Origin: Notolepis coatsorum
Lineage: Eukaryota > Chordata > Actinopteri > Aulopiformes > Paralepididae
Assembly (NCBI GenBank): GCA_963971535.1
Contig: OZ020592.1
Location: 125,581,937 to 125,645,936, forward strand
Length of the DNA stretch: 64,000 bases
Direction of reading: 5' to 3'
In this document: positions 32,480-44,170 of the stretch, piece by piece
How positions within the stretch are numbered: the stretch's first letter is position 1
Layout of the letters: each line of letters starts with the position of its first letter
The notes under the pieces: model-generated
Seen by the model: only the letters and a program-made list of their open reading frames with translations
What the model was told of the DNA's origin: nothing
Databases searched by the model: none
Made by a program: the position numbers and the translations under genes

Positions 32480-32841
32480 TAGGGCTGGGCAATTAATCGA
32501 AATAAAATCGCGATCTCGATTCATAGACCTATGCAATCTCATTTCTAAATTATGACGATTTTTTTTATAAATAAAATAATAATAGTAAATTTTTTTTTTT
32601 TTATTTTACTTTACTTATGTTAACTTTTTTAAATGATGACGATTCTGACTTGAGTTATTTTGTATGTTACAAGAGACTTTTAAGTTTAAGTCAAGCACTT
32701 TGATATTTTATGTTGTCTGTTTAAGAAAGAGTGCAATAAATGATTTTATTGAAAAAATAAGAATCGTGTGAGAGAATCGTTATCTCAATTCTTAGAGAGA
32801 AAAATCATGATTCACATTTGAGCAAGAATTGCCCAGCCCTA
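32480..32841. mobile_element. hAT MITE in intron 3 (TAGGGCTGGGCAATTAATCG)
   Basis: The ends are TAGGGCTGGGCAATT and AATTGCCCAGCCCTA, with ACAGAGTA repeated at the borders. It inserted beside a duplicated ACCAGGTCATGGATAC segment (31874 and 32448). A (TAC)n microsatellite follows (32843-32880). Confidence 0.85.
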
Positions 32842-32882
32842 CAGAGTACTACTACTACTACTGCTACTACTACAGACTACTA

Positions 32883-33116
32883 AGAACCTTGTTATCTATC
32901 ACAGTCTTGTGTTTTATTTAACGCTTCAGAACCTTGTTATCTATCAGTCTTTATTGTGTTTTATTTAACTCTTCAGAACCTTGTTATCTATCAGTCTTTA
33001 TTGTGTTTTATTTAACTCTTCAGAACTGTGTTATCTATCAGTCTTTATTGTGTTTTATTGAACTCTTCAGAACCGTGTTATCTATCAGTCTTTATTGTGT
33101 TTCCTTAACTCTTCAG
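32883..33116 (+). repeat. 47-bp tandem repeat containing the exon 4 splice acceptor
   Basis: Five units start at 32883, 32930, 32977, 33024 and 33071, each AACCTTGTTATCTATCAGTC… to …TTAACTCTTCAG. CAG ends fall at 32929, 32976, 33023 and 33070, and the true acceptor is at 33116 (spacing 47, 47, 47, 46). The exon begins AACC, as the repeat units do. The last copy alone has the more pyrimidine-rich TTTCCTTAACTC, which may favour it. Decoy use would shift the frame or, for 33023 (+93 nt), add an in-frame TAA. Confidence 0.95.
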
Positions 33117-33218
33117 AACCCCATTTCTGGAATTCTCACAGTTTGCAGCCTATCAGCTGTATGGAAAGGAAGAGGTTCCAGCGGGTGGTATAATTACTGG
33201 AATTGGGCGAGTTTCAGG
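33117..33218 (+). CDS. mccc2: mccc2 exon 4
   Basis: 102 nt finishing codon 95 and encoding residues 95-128 plus two bases: [20 protein letters not shown] then [25 protein letters not shown] is strongly conserved in the family and forms part of the CoA-binding crotonase-like fold. Both junctions lie inside tandem arrays: the acceptor in a 47-bp repeat and the donor (GG|GTAAGTT at 33218/33219) in a 21-bp repeat. The choice of 33218 is fixed by codon phase with exon 5. Confidence 0.96.
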
Positions 33219-33399
33219 GTAAGTTCTAATAGTTTCAGGGTACGTTCTAATGGTTTCAGGGTAAGTTCTAATAGTTTCAGGGTAAGTTCTAATAGTGTCA
33301 GGGTAAGTTCTAATAGTTTCAGGGTAAGGTCTAATAGTTTCAGGGTAAGTTCTAATAGTTTCAGGGTAAGTTCTAATAGTTTCAGGGTAAGGTCTAATA
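33211..33399 (+). repeat. 21-bp array built on the exon 4 donor, block 1 (9 copies)
   Basis: Nine tandem 21-mers, the first being the real junction: GTTTCAGG (exon) then GTAAGTTCTAATA (intron). Variants are GTACGTT (copy 2), GTGTCAG (copy 5) and GTAAGGT (copies 6 and 9). Reading past the true donor gives GTT TCA GGG TAA, an immediate stop. A hAT inserted at 33400 using the array's own GTCTAATA as target. Confidence 0.97.
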
Positions 33400-35887
33400 C
33401 AGGGGTGGCCAACCCGCGGCTCGCGAGCCGCATGCAGCTCTTTGCCGGTCAATGTGCGGCTCTTCCATCCATTAAAAAATAAATAAAAAATGTTTCCATA
33501 AGGACGTAGAATAAACATTTACAACTTTTTTTTAAATGGTCCATTTGCATGTTCTTGGTATCTGAATCTAGGGACATATATGGATCAGTGTCAGAAATAG
33601 TGTGTCTGTTACTAGGCTTGAGTAAATTGTAATGAACCAAAGGAGAATATCAATTCTATTTAAAAAAAACTTTTTTATCTTTGACTGTGAATAACACCAT
33701 GCTAAAATTGACCAGTCCAGAAAAATCTAAGCAAATGAATAAAGGGAAGATGATTAAACAGAAGGTTTTGTAGATACAGTACTGAATTCTGCCATCTTTT
33801 TTATAATGTAAATTTCTCCACCATTTTCATCATATTGCAACACCGTTTTTTGCAAGACGTTCACAGAAAGGTAGAGAAACTAACTGCGTTCTGTTTTATG
33901 GCAATAACGTTCAGGTTTGTGGGAGATAATCCCAAAAAATAAGAGAAATAAAAAAGTAAATCCAGAAGTCAGATGATTGACCGGGGCTGGTGTGAGCTGG
34001 GTAGGGTAGTTTTTCGAAATTTGAAAGCCCTTCAAAAGACTACACTCACTTTTGGATGTGCCACTTCCTCCTGTCAATATGCGCCGGTTTCCGACTCAAT
34101 GCCCTGAGATTTCTATAATCTTATATTTCACTAATAACAGTTAAAATAATTCGTAAACAAACGTAATGCTGAAAATATACACTTTTACTGTATATTTCGG
34201 GCTTAAGAGGTTAACCCTGTGAGGCCCAAATTAAAAAGACATTAGCAACTTCAGAGGCCAGAGGGTGGGACATAATAAACACATTTACTATCAAATAGCA
34301 TTGTGAGGCTGAACAACAGGACCAATTGACTATACATGTGCTTAAGGGGAACTATCTTATAAATGGCCTTTTTCAGTGTTTACCATTGTTTCTTAGCTAT
34401 GTGGACTTATATTAATAGGATCTATGTCTCTAATTCTCATATTGGCGCATTCTTCCAATTCTCCTCTCACAATATTCACCCTCACTGAACCGAGTCATCT
34501 GAAAATGTGCATATCTGTGATGTCAGAGATTTCTGAGCTGCATAATAATGTGGCAGTTGATGTGGCAGTTGGCACCAGGCCACACAGTGGTTGGAGCCCA
34601 GCCTCAAAACGGCTTAAGATCTTGAGGTAGAAAAATGCGGTTTTTGAATACTTGATTAGAAATACAAAACAATGCATTTTTTTTTTGAAAAAAACCTAGG
34701 TGTTCCATAGACTCACAGGAATTGTGTAAAAGTGCCCAAATAGTGAAAGAAATAGTAAAATAGTTCCCCTTTAACATTTTTTCAATCAATCAATCAATCA
34801 ATCAAATTTATTTGTACAGCACGTTTAAACATGACGCTTGTCAACCAAAGTGCTTCACATAGCTAAGCTAAGTACAAAGAAAAGTATAAAATAAACAGAA
34901 AAATAATATAAAATCAACGGATAGACAAAGGAAAAACAGAACAACACGTCAACAAGTACGGCAAGAGTCAAAGTGAGTCAGGGAAGGCCAGGCGATATAG
35001 GTGGGTTTTGAGTTTTGATTTAAAAGACTCGATGGAGGGGGCAGATTTAATGGACATGGGGACGCTGTTCCAGAGGTCAGGGGCTGCGACCGCAAAAGCA
35101 CGTCCCCCCCTAGACTTGAAGTTAGACCTACGAGTGGTTAGGAGACCCTTATCAGCCGATCTGAGGGCCCTGGCGTTGGTATAGGGGGTGAGGAGGTCTG
35201 CTAGGTAAGCAGGGGCTTTACCATTTAGGGCTTTATAAACCAATAAGAGGACCTTGAAGTCTATTCTAAAGCGCACCGGGAGCCAGTGGAGGGAGGCAAG
35301 TACAGGGGTGATGTGAGCTCTCTTCCGGGTACCTGTGAGCAGTCTAGCGGCAGCGTTTTGGGGGAGTTGTAGACGGGCTATGGTGGATTTATTTAGCCCC
35401 AGGTACAGGGAGTTACAGTAGTCTAAGCGTGAGGATATGAAGGCGTGAATTACTCTTTCCAGGTCTGATCTTGGCTATGGACCGGAGCTGGAAAAAGCAC
35501 CCCTTCACCACCGAGTTTACCTGCCTATTGAAGGAAAACTCGGGGTCAAAGAGCACGCTCAGGTTTTTAACAAAGGGCTTGACTAGGGGAGACAGGTTAC
35601 CCAGGCTGCTGGCAATGACACTGGTTTGGTTCGTACATTATTTTTTTAAATGGCTAAAAGTGATTTTGTAATTTTGCAACCGTGGGTCTCACAGGGTACT
35701 TTTAACCCGGTGAGGCCCAAATAAAAAAGACATTAGCAACTTCAGAGGCCAGAGGGTGAGACCTATAAACGCATGAAGGGTGCCGTGACTGAAAAAAAAG
35801 TTGAGAAACGCTGGTATATGGTGTGGCTCTTTGTGGTACCACAGTAATTTTTGTGGTTCTTAGTCTCTGACTGGTTGGCCACCCCTG
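33400..35887. mobile_element. hAT element with CAGGGGTGGCCAACC ends
   Basis: The termini are CAGGGGTGGCCAACCCGC and …GGTTGGCCACCCCTG. They are flanked by a perfect duplication, GTCTAATA at 33392-33399 and 35888-35895. A direct repeat of about 60 bp (GTGAGGCCCAAAT…GACATTAGCAACTTCAG) is at 34217 and 35708. It contains an L2 fragment (34785-35475). No transposase was found. Confidence 0.93.
34785..35475 (-). pseudogene. L2-clade LINE 3' fragment
   Basis: On the minus strand, 34968-35276 encodes RIDFKVLLLVYKALNGKAP and RAFAVAAPDLWNSVPMSIKS…FKSKLKTHLYRLAF. This is the typical C-terminus of L2-type LINE polyproteins. Its 3' UTR runs to an AATC tandem tail (about 34785-34803 on the + strand). It is 5'-truncated. 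Confidence 0.85.
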
Positions 35888-35895
35888 GTCTAATA

Positions 35896-36145
35896 GTTTC
35901 AGGGTAAGTTCTAATAGTTTCAGGGTAAGTTCTAATGGTTTCAGGGTAAGTTCTAATAGTTTCAGGGTAAGTTCTAATAGTGTCAGGGTAAGTTCCAATA
36001 GTTTCAGGGTAAGGTCTAATAGTTTCAGGGTAAGTTCTAATAGTTTCAGTGTAAGTTCTAATAGTTTCAGGGTAAGGTCTAATAGTTTCAGGGTAAGTTC
36101 TAATAGTTTCAGGGTAAGTTCTAATAGTTTCAGGGTAAGTTCTAA
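35896..36145 (+). repeat. 21-bp donor array, block 2 (about 12 copies)
   Basis: This continues the exon 4 donor array to the right of the hAT. Most copies keep CAGGGTAAGTT. Exceptions are CAGTGTAAGTT, GTAAGGT (twice) and TTCCAATA. It ends where another element inserted at TAA. Confidence 0.96.
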
Positions 36146-36863
36146 CGTCACGGTGACCAAATGCGTCCGCATTTTTATAGGATTCGATCACATTTTCATA
36201 ACAATAGCGAATATAACTTAACCTGCACCGTTTTCATTGAGGTTTCTTACAAATTAACGATGTTTTATTTGTCCTTTATATGCGGATAACATTAAAATTT
36301 TAAATTGTACAATTATGTTCCCCTTTAGACAACAAACATAATGCTAATGATGCACTTTTGTTAAGATAATTAGGTGACCATTCTCGGTCACTATATTCAG
36401 GTCGCATTAATAGTTTAACGCTGTTCAGATCACATTTTCTTAATCCGGTGCTGACCTGTGAACTAGGTGATAAATGTCTTGGGATTTGTAGTCATTTTGT
36501 AGTCATAACATTTTCATCTTTTAAACCAATGCTGCCATCTACTGACAACAAAGTGTTGTGTAAGTTAATTAGAGAGGCTACCCACACTTGTAAACACCGT
36601 CGCCCAAAACACATTCTAGAGATTCCCACTTTTTACTGGTACATGCGTTCATATATAATAGTCTTTAGATGACTAAATATAGATGAATACTCATGAAATT
36701 TGACATATATATTCTAAAATAAGTATAATTTCACTTCACCTAGCTGTCGACATGAAATTTCCAAACGCTGACAGTAAAAAAAGCCTGGATGTCGCGCAAA
36801 ATGGGGCGTGACCGAATTTGGTCTACAGACAAAGAGAGTGACCGAGATTGGTCTACTATTGGT
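36146..36863. mobile_element. Insertion with TAA target duplication (Harbinger-like?)
   Basis: It sits between TAA at 36143-36145 and TAA at 36864-36866; removing it and one TAA restores the 21-mer exactly. The ends CGTCACGGTGACCAAAT and …GACCGAGATTGGTCT have only a degenerate inverted match. A 3-bp TWA target fits PIF/Harbinger. No gene is visible. Confidence 0.65.
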
Positions 36864-36866
36864 TAA

Positions 36867-37026
36867 TAGTTTCAGGGTAAGTTCTAATAGTTTCAGGGTA
36901 AGTTCTAATAGTTTCAGGGTAAGTTCTAATGGTGTCAGGGTAAGTTCTAATGGTTGCAGGGTAAGTTCTAATAGTTTCAGGGTAAGTTCTAATAGTTTCA
37001 GGGTAAGTTCTAATAGTTTCAGGGTA
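36867..37026 (+). repeat. 21-bp donor array, block 3 (about 7.5 copies)
   Basis: Further donor 21-mers, with GTGTCAG and GTTGCAG variants. The last is cut at GTTTCAGGGTA by a LINE insertion. Confidence 0.95.
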
Positions 37027-37480
37027 CATTTACATGTACATTTAGTCATTTAGCTGACGCTTTTATCCAAAGCGACTTACAAGTTCTGTACGACAAGTCA
37101 TCAGGAAGGGTACAACTCTATCAGCTGAGTAACAATGTTCATCAAAGTGTTGCATGTTACAGTATAGCTTAGTTTATTAGGACAAGTGCATGACAGTACG
37201 GTTAGTTAGGGTTAGATGTATATTTTTTTCTTTTTTTTTTCTTTCATTATTTCAGATAATGGTTGAAGAAGTGCGTCTTTAGTCGACGTCGAAAGATTGG
37301 ACGGGATTCGGCTGTCCTAACTGGGGTGGGTAGTTCATTCCACCATTGTGGGGCAAGGACTGAGAATAGGTGGCTTCTCTTTGATGACCCTTCCGGAGCT
37401 TGGATAGGAGTAGGTCTGAGGCGGCCAGAAGATGCAGAACATAGGGGTCTTGAGGGTGTGTAGTTAGAGACCAGGGTAAG
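37027..37480 (-). pseudogene. L2-clade LINE 3' end with UnaL2-like stem-loop
   Basis: On the minus strand the C-terminal peptide LFSVLAPQWWNELPTPVRTA and FRRRLKTHFFNH is L2-like. Near its 3' end (37058-37074) is CGCTTT-GGATA-AAAGCG. This stem with a GGATA loop is recognised by the reverse transcriptase of eel UnaL2-type LINEs. It ends in ATGTAAATGTA-type repeats at 37027. Confidence 0.8.
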
Positions 37481-37541
37481 GGTAAGTTCTAATAGTTTCA
37501 GGGTAAGTTCTAATGGTTCCAGGGTAAGTTCTAATATCTTC
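37481..37541 (+). repeat. 21-bp donor array, block 4 (about 3 copies)
   Basis: The last copies of the exon 4 donor unit, including GGTTCCAGGGTAAGTTC. The array ends at CTAATATCTTCCC. The total over four blocks is about 31 units. Confidence 0.9.
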
Positions 37542-38880
<1,339 letters not shown>

Positions 38881-39147
38881 GTATTCACCTGTATATACCT
38901 GGGTAAGTGTTACCATGTATTCACCTGTATATACCTGGCTAAGTGTTACCATGTATTCACCTGTATATACCTGGGTAAGTGTTACCATGTATTCACCTGT
39001 ATATACCTGGCTAAGTGTTACCATGTATTCACCTGTATATACCTGGGTAAGTGTTACCATGTATTCACCTGTATATACCTGGCTAAGTGTTACCATATAT
39101 TCACCTGTATATACCTGGCTAAGTGTTACCATGTATTCACCTGGGTC
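38881..39147 (+). repeat. 36-bp array of the exon 5 donor, block 2
   Basis: Units of 36 bp (GTATTCACCTGTATATACCT then GGGTAAGTGTTACCAT). Live donors (GGGTAAG) alternate with dead ones (GGCTAAG), giving a 72-bp higher-order period over about three rounds. The array also reads open on both strands, but this is a by-product of periodicity. Confidence 0.95.
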
Positions 39148-39151
39148 AGTG

Positions 39152-39637
39152 TGATAGTTATTAAGACTGGATTGATATGTATGAGCCAGCTGGACAGAGA
39201 TTCAGGAAACAAAGGTGAAGTCAATCGATGGTCTTTATTGACAGGAACACACGGAGAACGAGGAACAGTCCTGGAGACCACAGCCCTCCATGGGGGCTGC
39301 AAGGCTCTATAATGATGACACAACCATGGCTTTTATCCTATGTGGGAGTTCCAAATTTAGAGAGCCACTGGTTAATAATGGATGATCAGACAGGCTTGGT
39401 CGTATATGGTAGTCTAAGGATGAATCTTGTTTGCTCCTCTCACTGGCCTGTGGCCGGAGGCCCGATAGAGCCATGCATGCACATTAGGTCACACAGGTCA
39501 TCAGGTCAGAGTATTTCTGGGTGCATGGCCTGGGTGCCTGGCTTGTCACTGGACCCCACAGCCACATTCAGCCACATTCCAGAGAGCTGGATGTCGGAAT
39601 CTAATCCTTCAGGGGAATATTAATGAATCTCCTTACA
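39152..39637 (-). mobile_element. Solo LTR with 4-bp target duplication
   Basis: 486 bp starting TGATAG and ending TTACA on the + strand (TGTAAGGAG…ACTATCA on the minus strand). AGTG is duplicated at 39148-39151 and 39638-39641. An AATAAA signal on the minus strand lies at about 39234-39239. No internal region remains, as after LTR-LTR recombination. Confidence 0.75.
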
Positions 39638-39795
39638 AGTGTTACCATGTATTCACCTGTATATACCTGGGTAAGTGTTACCATGTATTCACCTGTATAT
39701 ACCTGGCTAAGTGTTACCATGTATTCACCTGGGTAAGTGTTACCAATGTATTCACCTGTATATACCTGGGTAAGTGTTACCATGCATATACCTGG
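39638..39795 (+). repeat. 36-bp donor array of exon 5, block 3
   Basis: Four more units, three with GGGTAAG and one with GGCTAAG. It then ends with CATGCATATACCTGG at 39781-39795, a 15-base exact copy of the true end of exon 5 (38006-38020). It passes without a gap into the 17-19-bp minisatellite. Confidence 0.93.
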
Positions 39796-39851
39796 CTCTG
39801 TAGACTCTGTGGAGCTCTGTATGCTCTCTGGAGCTCTGTGGGCTCTCTGGG

Positions 39852-40143
39852 GCATAACAAAAAATTGTTTGGTTCCTGTTGGTCGTCAGTTAAGGCCATG
39901 GGTAGGTAGGGAATTTATAATTTTTTTATAGGGAATTTCTTTATTTAATTAAAATGTTCACGACAACATGGATGCATGTACTCTGCCAGCATGTTTAATA
40001 TCCATAATACTAAAGGTTTGACTACGATTTTTATGAAACTTTATTGTTATAAAAAAAAAAAAAAATGTAACTCGTAAAATTTGGTCACACCTAAATCGGC
40101 AGGGTCGGTCGGCAACCGGAACCAAACAATTTTTTTTTAGGCC
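39852..40143. mobile_element. Small MITE (GGCATAACAAAAAATTG), copy 1
   Basis: The inverted ends are CAAAAAATTGTTTGGTTCC and GGAACCAAACAATTTTTTTT. TGG flanks both sides, which could be a 3-bp duplication. A second copy is at 58881-59213, sharing AATTAAAATGTTCAC and AAATCGGCAGGGTCGGTCGG. Confidence 0.75.
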
Positions 40144-43100
40144 TGGAGCTCTGTAGGCTCTCTGGAGCTCTGTAAGCTCTCTGGAGCTCTGTAGACTCTC
40201 TGGAGCTCTGTAGACTCTCTGGAGCTCTGTAGGCTCTCTGGAGCTCTGTAGGCTCTGTGGAGCTCTGTAGACTCTGGAGCTCTGTAGGCTCTCTGGAGCT
40301 CTGTAGACTCTGGAGCTCTGTAGGCTCTCTGGAGCTCTGTAGGCTCTCTGGAGCTCTGTAGACTCTCTGGAGCTCTGTAGGCTCTGGAGCTCTGTAGACT
40401 CTCTGGAGCTCTGTAGGCTCTGGAGCTCTGTAGACTCTGGAGCTCTGTAGGCTCTCTGGAGCTCTGTAGACTCTGGAGCTCTGTAGGCTCTCTGGAGCTC
40501 TGTAGACTCTGGAGCTCTGTAGGCTCTCTGGAGCTCTGTAGACTCTGGAGCTCTGTAGGCTCTCTGGAGCTCTGTAGACTCTGGAGCTCTGTAGGCTCTC
40601 TGGAGCTCTGTAGACTCTGGAGCTCTGTAGGCTCTCTGGAGCTCTGTAGGCTCTCTGGAGCTCTGTAGACTCTGGAGCTCTGTAGGCTCTCTGGAGCTCT
40701 GTAGGCTCTCTGGAGCTCTGTAGACTCTCTGGAGCTCTGTAGACTCTGGAGCTCTGTAGGCTCTCTGGAGCTCTGTAGGCTCTCTGTAGGCTCTCTGGAG
40801 CTCTGTAGACTCTGGAGCTCTGTAGACTCTGTGGAGCTCTCTAGACTGGAGCTCTGTAGACTCTAGAGCTCTGTAGACTCTCTGGAGCTCTGTAGACTCT
40901 CTGGAGCTCTGTAGGCTCTCTGTAGCTCTGTAGACTCTGGAGCTCTGTAGACTCTGGAGCTCTGTAGACTCTGTGGAGCTCTGTAGACTCTCTGGAGCTC
41001 TGTAGGCTCTGTGGAGCTCTGTAGACTCTGGAGCTCTGTAGACTCTGGAGCTCTGTAGACTCTCTGGAGCTCTGTAGACTCTCTGGAGCTCTGTAGACTC
41101 TCTGGAGCTCTGTAGGCTCTCTGGAGCTCTGTAGACTCTGGAGCTCTGTAGGCTCTGTGGAGCTCTGTAGGCTCTCTGTAGGCTCTCTGGAGCTCTGTAG
41201 GCTCTCTGGAGCTCTGTAGGCTCTCTGTAGGCTCTCTGGAGCTCTGTAGGCTCTCTGGAGTTCTGTAGGCTCTCTGGAGCTCTGTAGACTCTCTGTAGGC
41301 TCTCTGGAGCTCTGTAGGCTCTCTGGAGCTCTGTAGACTCTGGAGCTCTGTAGGCTCTGTGGAGCTCTGTAGGCTCTCTGTAGGCTCTCTGGAGCTCTGT
41401 AGACTGGAGCTCTGTAGACTCTCTGGAGCTCTGTAGACTCTGTGGAGCTCTGTAGACTCTGGAGCTCTGTAGACTGGAGCTCTGTAGACTCTGGAGCTCT
41501 GTAGACTCTCTGGAGCTCTGTAGGCTCTCTGGAGCTCTGTAGGCTCTCTGTAGGCTCTCTGGAGCTCTGTAGGCTCTCTGGAGCTCTGTAGACTCTGGAG
41601 CTCTGTAGGCTCTGTGGAGCTCTGTAGGCTCTCTGTAGGCTCTCTGGAGCTCTGTAGACTGGAGCTCTGTAGACTCTCTGGAGCTCTGTAGACTCTGTGG
41701 AGCTCTGTAGACTCTGGAGCTCTGTAGACTGGAGCTCTGTAGACTCTGGAGCTCTGTAGACTCTCTGGAGCTCTGTAGACTCTCTGGAGCTCTGTAGACT
41801 GGAGCTCTGTAGACTCTCTGGAGCTCTGTAGACTCTCTGGAGCTCTGTAGACTCTCTGGAGCTCTGTAGGCTCTCTGGAGCTCTGTAGGCTCTGTGGAGC
41901 TCTGTAGACTCTGGAGCTCTGTAGACTCTCTGGAGCTCTGTAGACTCTGTGGAGCTCTGTAGACTCTGGAGCTCTGTAGGCTCTCTGGAGCTCTGTAGAC
42001 TCTGGAGCTCTGTAGGCTCTCTGGAGCTCTGTAGACTCTGTGGAGCTCTGTAGGCTCTCTGGAGCTCTGTAGGCTCTCTGTAGGCTCTCTGGAGCTCTGT
42101 AGGCTCTGTGGAGCTCTGTAGGCTCTCTGTAGGCTCTCTGGAGCTTGTAGGCTGGAACTCTGTAGACTCTCTGGAGCTCTGTAGACTCTCTGGAGCTCTG
42201 TTAGCTCTCTGGAGCTCTGTGGGCTCTCTGGAGCTCTGTTAGCTCTCTGGAGCTCTGTTAGCTCACTGGAGCTCTGTAGGCTCTCTGGAGCTTGTAGGCT
42301 GGAGCTCTGTAGACTCTGTGGAGCTCTCTAGACTCTGTGGAGCTCTGTAGACTGGAGCTCTGTTAGCTCACTGGAGCTCTGTAGGCTCTCTGGAGCTCTG
42401 TAGACTCTGGAGCTCTGTAGACTCTGTGGAGCTCTGTAGACTCTCTGGAGCTCTGTAGACTCTCTGGAGCTCTGTAGACTCTGTGGAGCTCTGTAGACTC
42501 TCTGGAGCTCTGTAGGCTCTGTGGAGCTCTGTAGGCTCTCTGGAGCTCTGTAGACCCTGGAGCTCTGTGGAGCTCTGTAGACTCTGTGGAGCTCTGTTAG
42601 CTCTCTGGAGCTCTGTAGGCTCTCTGGAGCTCTGTAGACCCTGGAGCTCTGTGGAGCTCTGTAGACTCTGTGGAGCTCTGTTAGCTCACTGGAGCTCTGT
42701 AGACTCTCTGTTAGCTCTCTGGAGCTCTGTAGACTCTCTGTTAGCTCTCTGGAGCTCTGTAGACTCTGTTAGCTCACTGGAGCTCTGTAGACTCTCTGTT
42801 AGCTCTCTGGAGCTCTGTTAGCTCTCTGGAGCTCTGTAGACTCTGGAGCTCTGTAGGCTGGAGCTCTGTAGGCTCTCTGGAGCTCTGTAGGCTCTGTGGA
42901 GCTCTGTAGGCTCTGTGGAGCTCTGTAGACTCTCTGGAGCTCTGTAGACTCTGGAGCTCTGTAGACTCTGTGGAGCTCTGTAGACTCTGTGGAGCTCTGT
43001 AGACTCTCTGGAGCTCTGTAGACTCTCTGGAGCTCTGTAGACTCTGTGGAGCTCTGTAGACTCTGGAGCTCTGTAGGCTCTCTGGAGCTCTGTAGACTCT

Positions 43101-44170
43101 GTGGAGCTCTGTAGACTCTCTGGAGCTCTGTGGGCTCTGGAGCTCTGTAGGCTCTGTGGAGCTCTGTAGACTCTGTGGAGCTCTGTTAGCTCTCTGGAGC
43201 TCTGTAGACTCTCTGTTAGCTCACTGGAGCTCTGTTAGCTCTCTGTTAGCTCTCTGGAGCTCTGTTAGCTCTCTGGAGCTCTGTTAGCTCACTGGAGCTC
43301 TGTTAGCTCTCTGTTAGCTCTCTGGAGCTCTGTTAGCTCTCTGGAGCTCTGTTAGCTCACTGGAGCTCTGTAGACTCTCTGTTAGCTCTCTGGAGCTCTG
43401 TTAGCTCTCTGGAGCTCTGTTAGCTCTCTGGAGCTCTGTTAGCTCACTGGAGCTCTGTTAGCTCACTGGAGCTCTGTAGACTCTCTGTTAGCTCTCTGGA
43501 GCTCTGTTAGCTCTCTGGAGCTCTGTTAGCTCTCTGGAGCTCTGTTAGCTCACTGGAGCTCTGTTAGCTCACTGGAGCTCTGTGGGCTCTGGAGCTCTGT
43601 AGGCTGGAGCTCTGTAGGCTCTCTGGAGCTCTGTAGGCTCTGTGGAGCTCTGTAGACTCTGGAGCTCTGTAGGCTCTCTGGAGCTCTGTAGGCTCTCTGG
43701 AGCTCTGTAGACTCTGGAGCTCTGTAGGCTCTCTGGAGCTCTGTAGACTCTCTGGAGCTCTGTAGACTCTGGAGCTCTGTAGGCTCTCTGGAGCTCTGTA
43801 GACTCTGGAGCTCTGTAGGCTCTCTGGAGCTCTGTAGGCTCTCTGGAGCTCTGTAGGCTCTCTGGAGCTCTGTAGGCTCTGTGGAGCTCTGTAGACTCTC
43901 TGGAGCTCTGTAGACTCTGGAGCTCTGTAGGCTCTCTGGAGCTCTGTAGACTCTGGAGCTCTGTAGGCTCTCTGGAGCTCTGTAGACTCTGGAGCTCTGT
44001 AGACTCTCTGGAGCTCTGTAGGCTCTGTGGAGCTCTGTAGACTCTCTGGAGCTCTGTAGACTCTGGAGCTCTGTAGGCTCTCTGGAGCTCTGTAGACTCT
44101 GGAGCTCTGTAGGCTCTCTGGAGCTCTGTAGACTCTGGAGCTCTGTAGGCTCTCTGGAGGCTCTGTAGAC

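Noticed and set aside
33217..33218. Exon 4 ending at 33217 instead of 33218
   Set aside because: It would give a GG start to the intron and break the phase with exon 5. Ending at 33218 gives GT and restores Gly-Val.
38881..39147. Possible CRISPR array (regular 36-bp repeats)
   Set aside because: There are no unique spacers; the unit is a head-to-tail minisatellite in eukaryotic intron DNA with exon-derived sequence.
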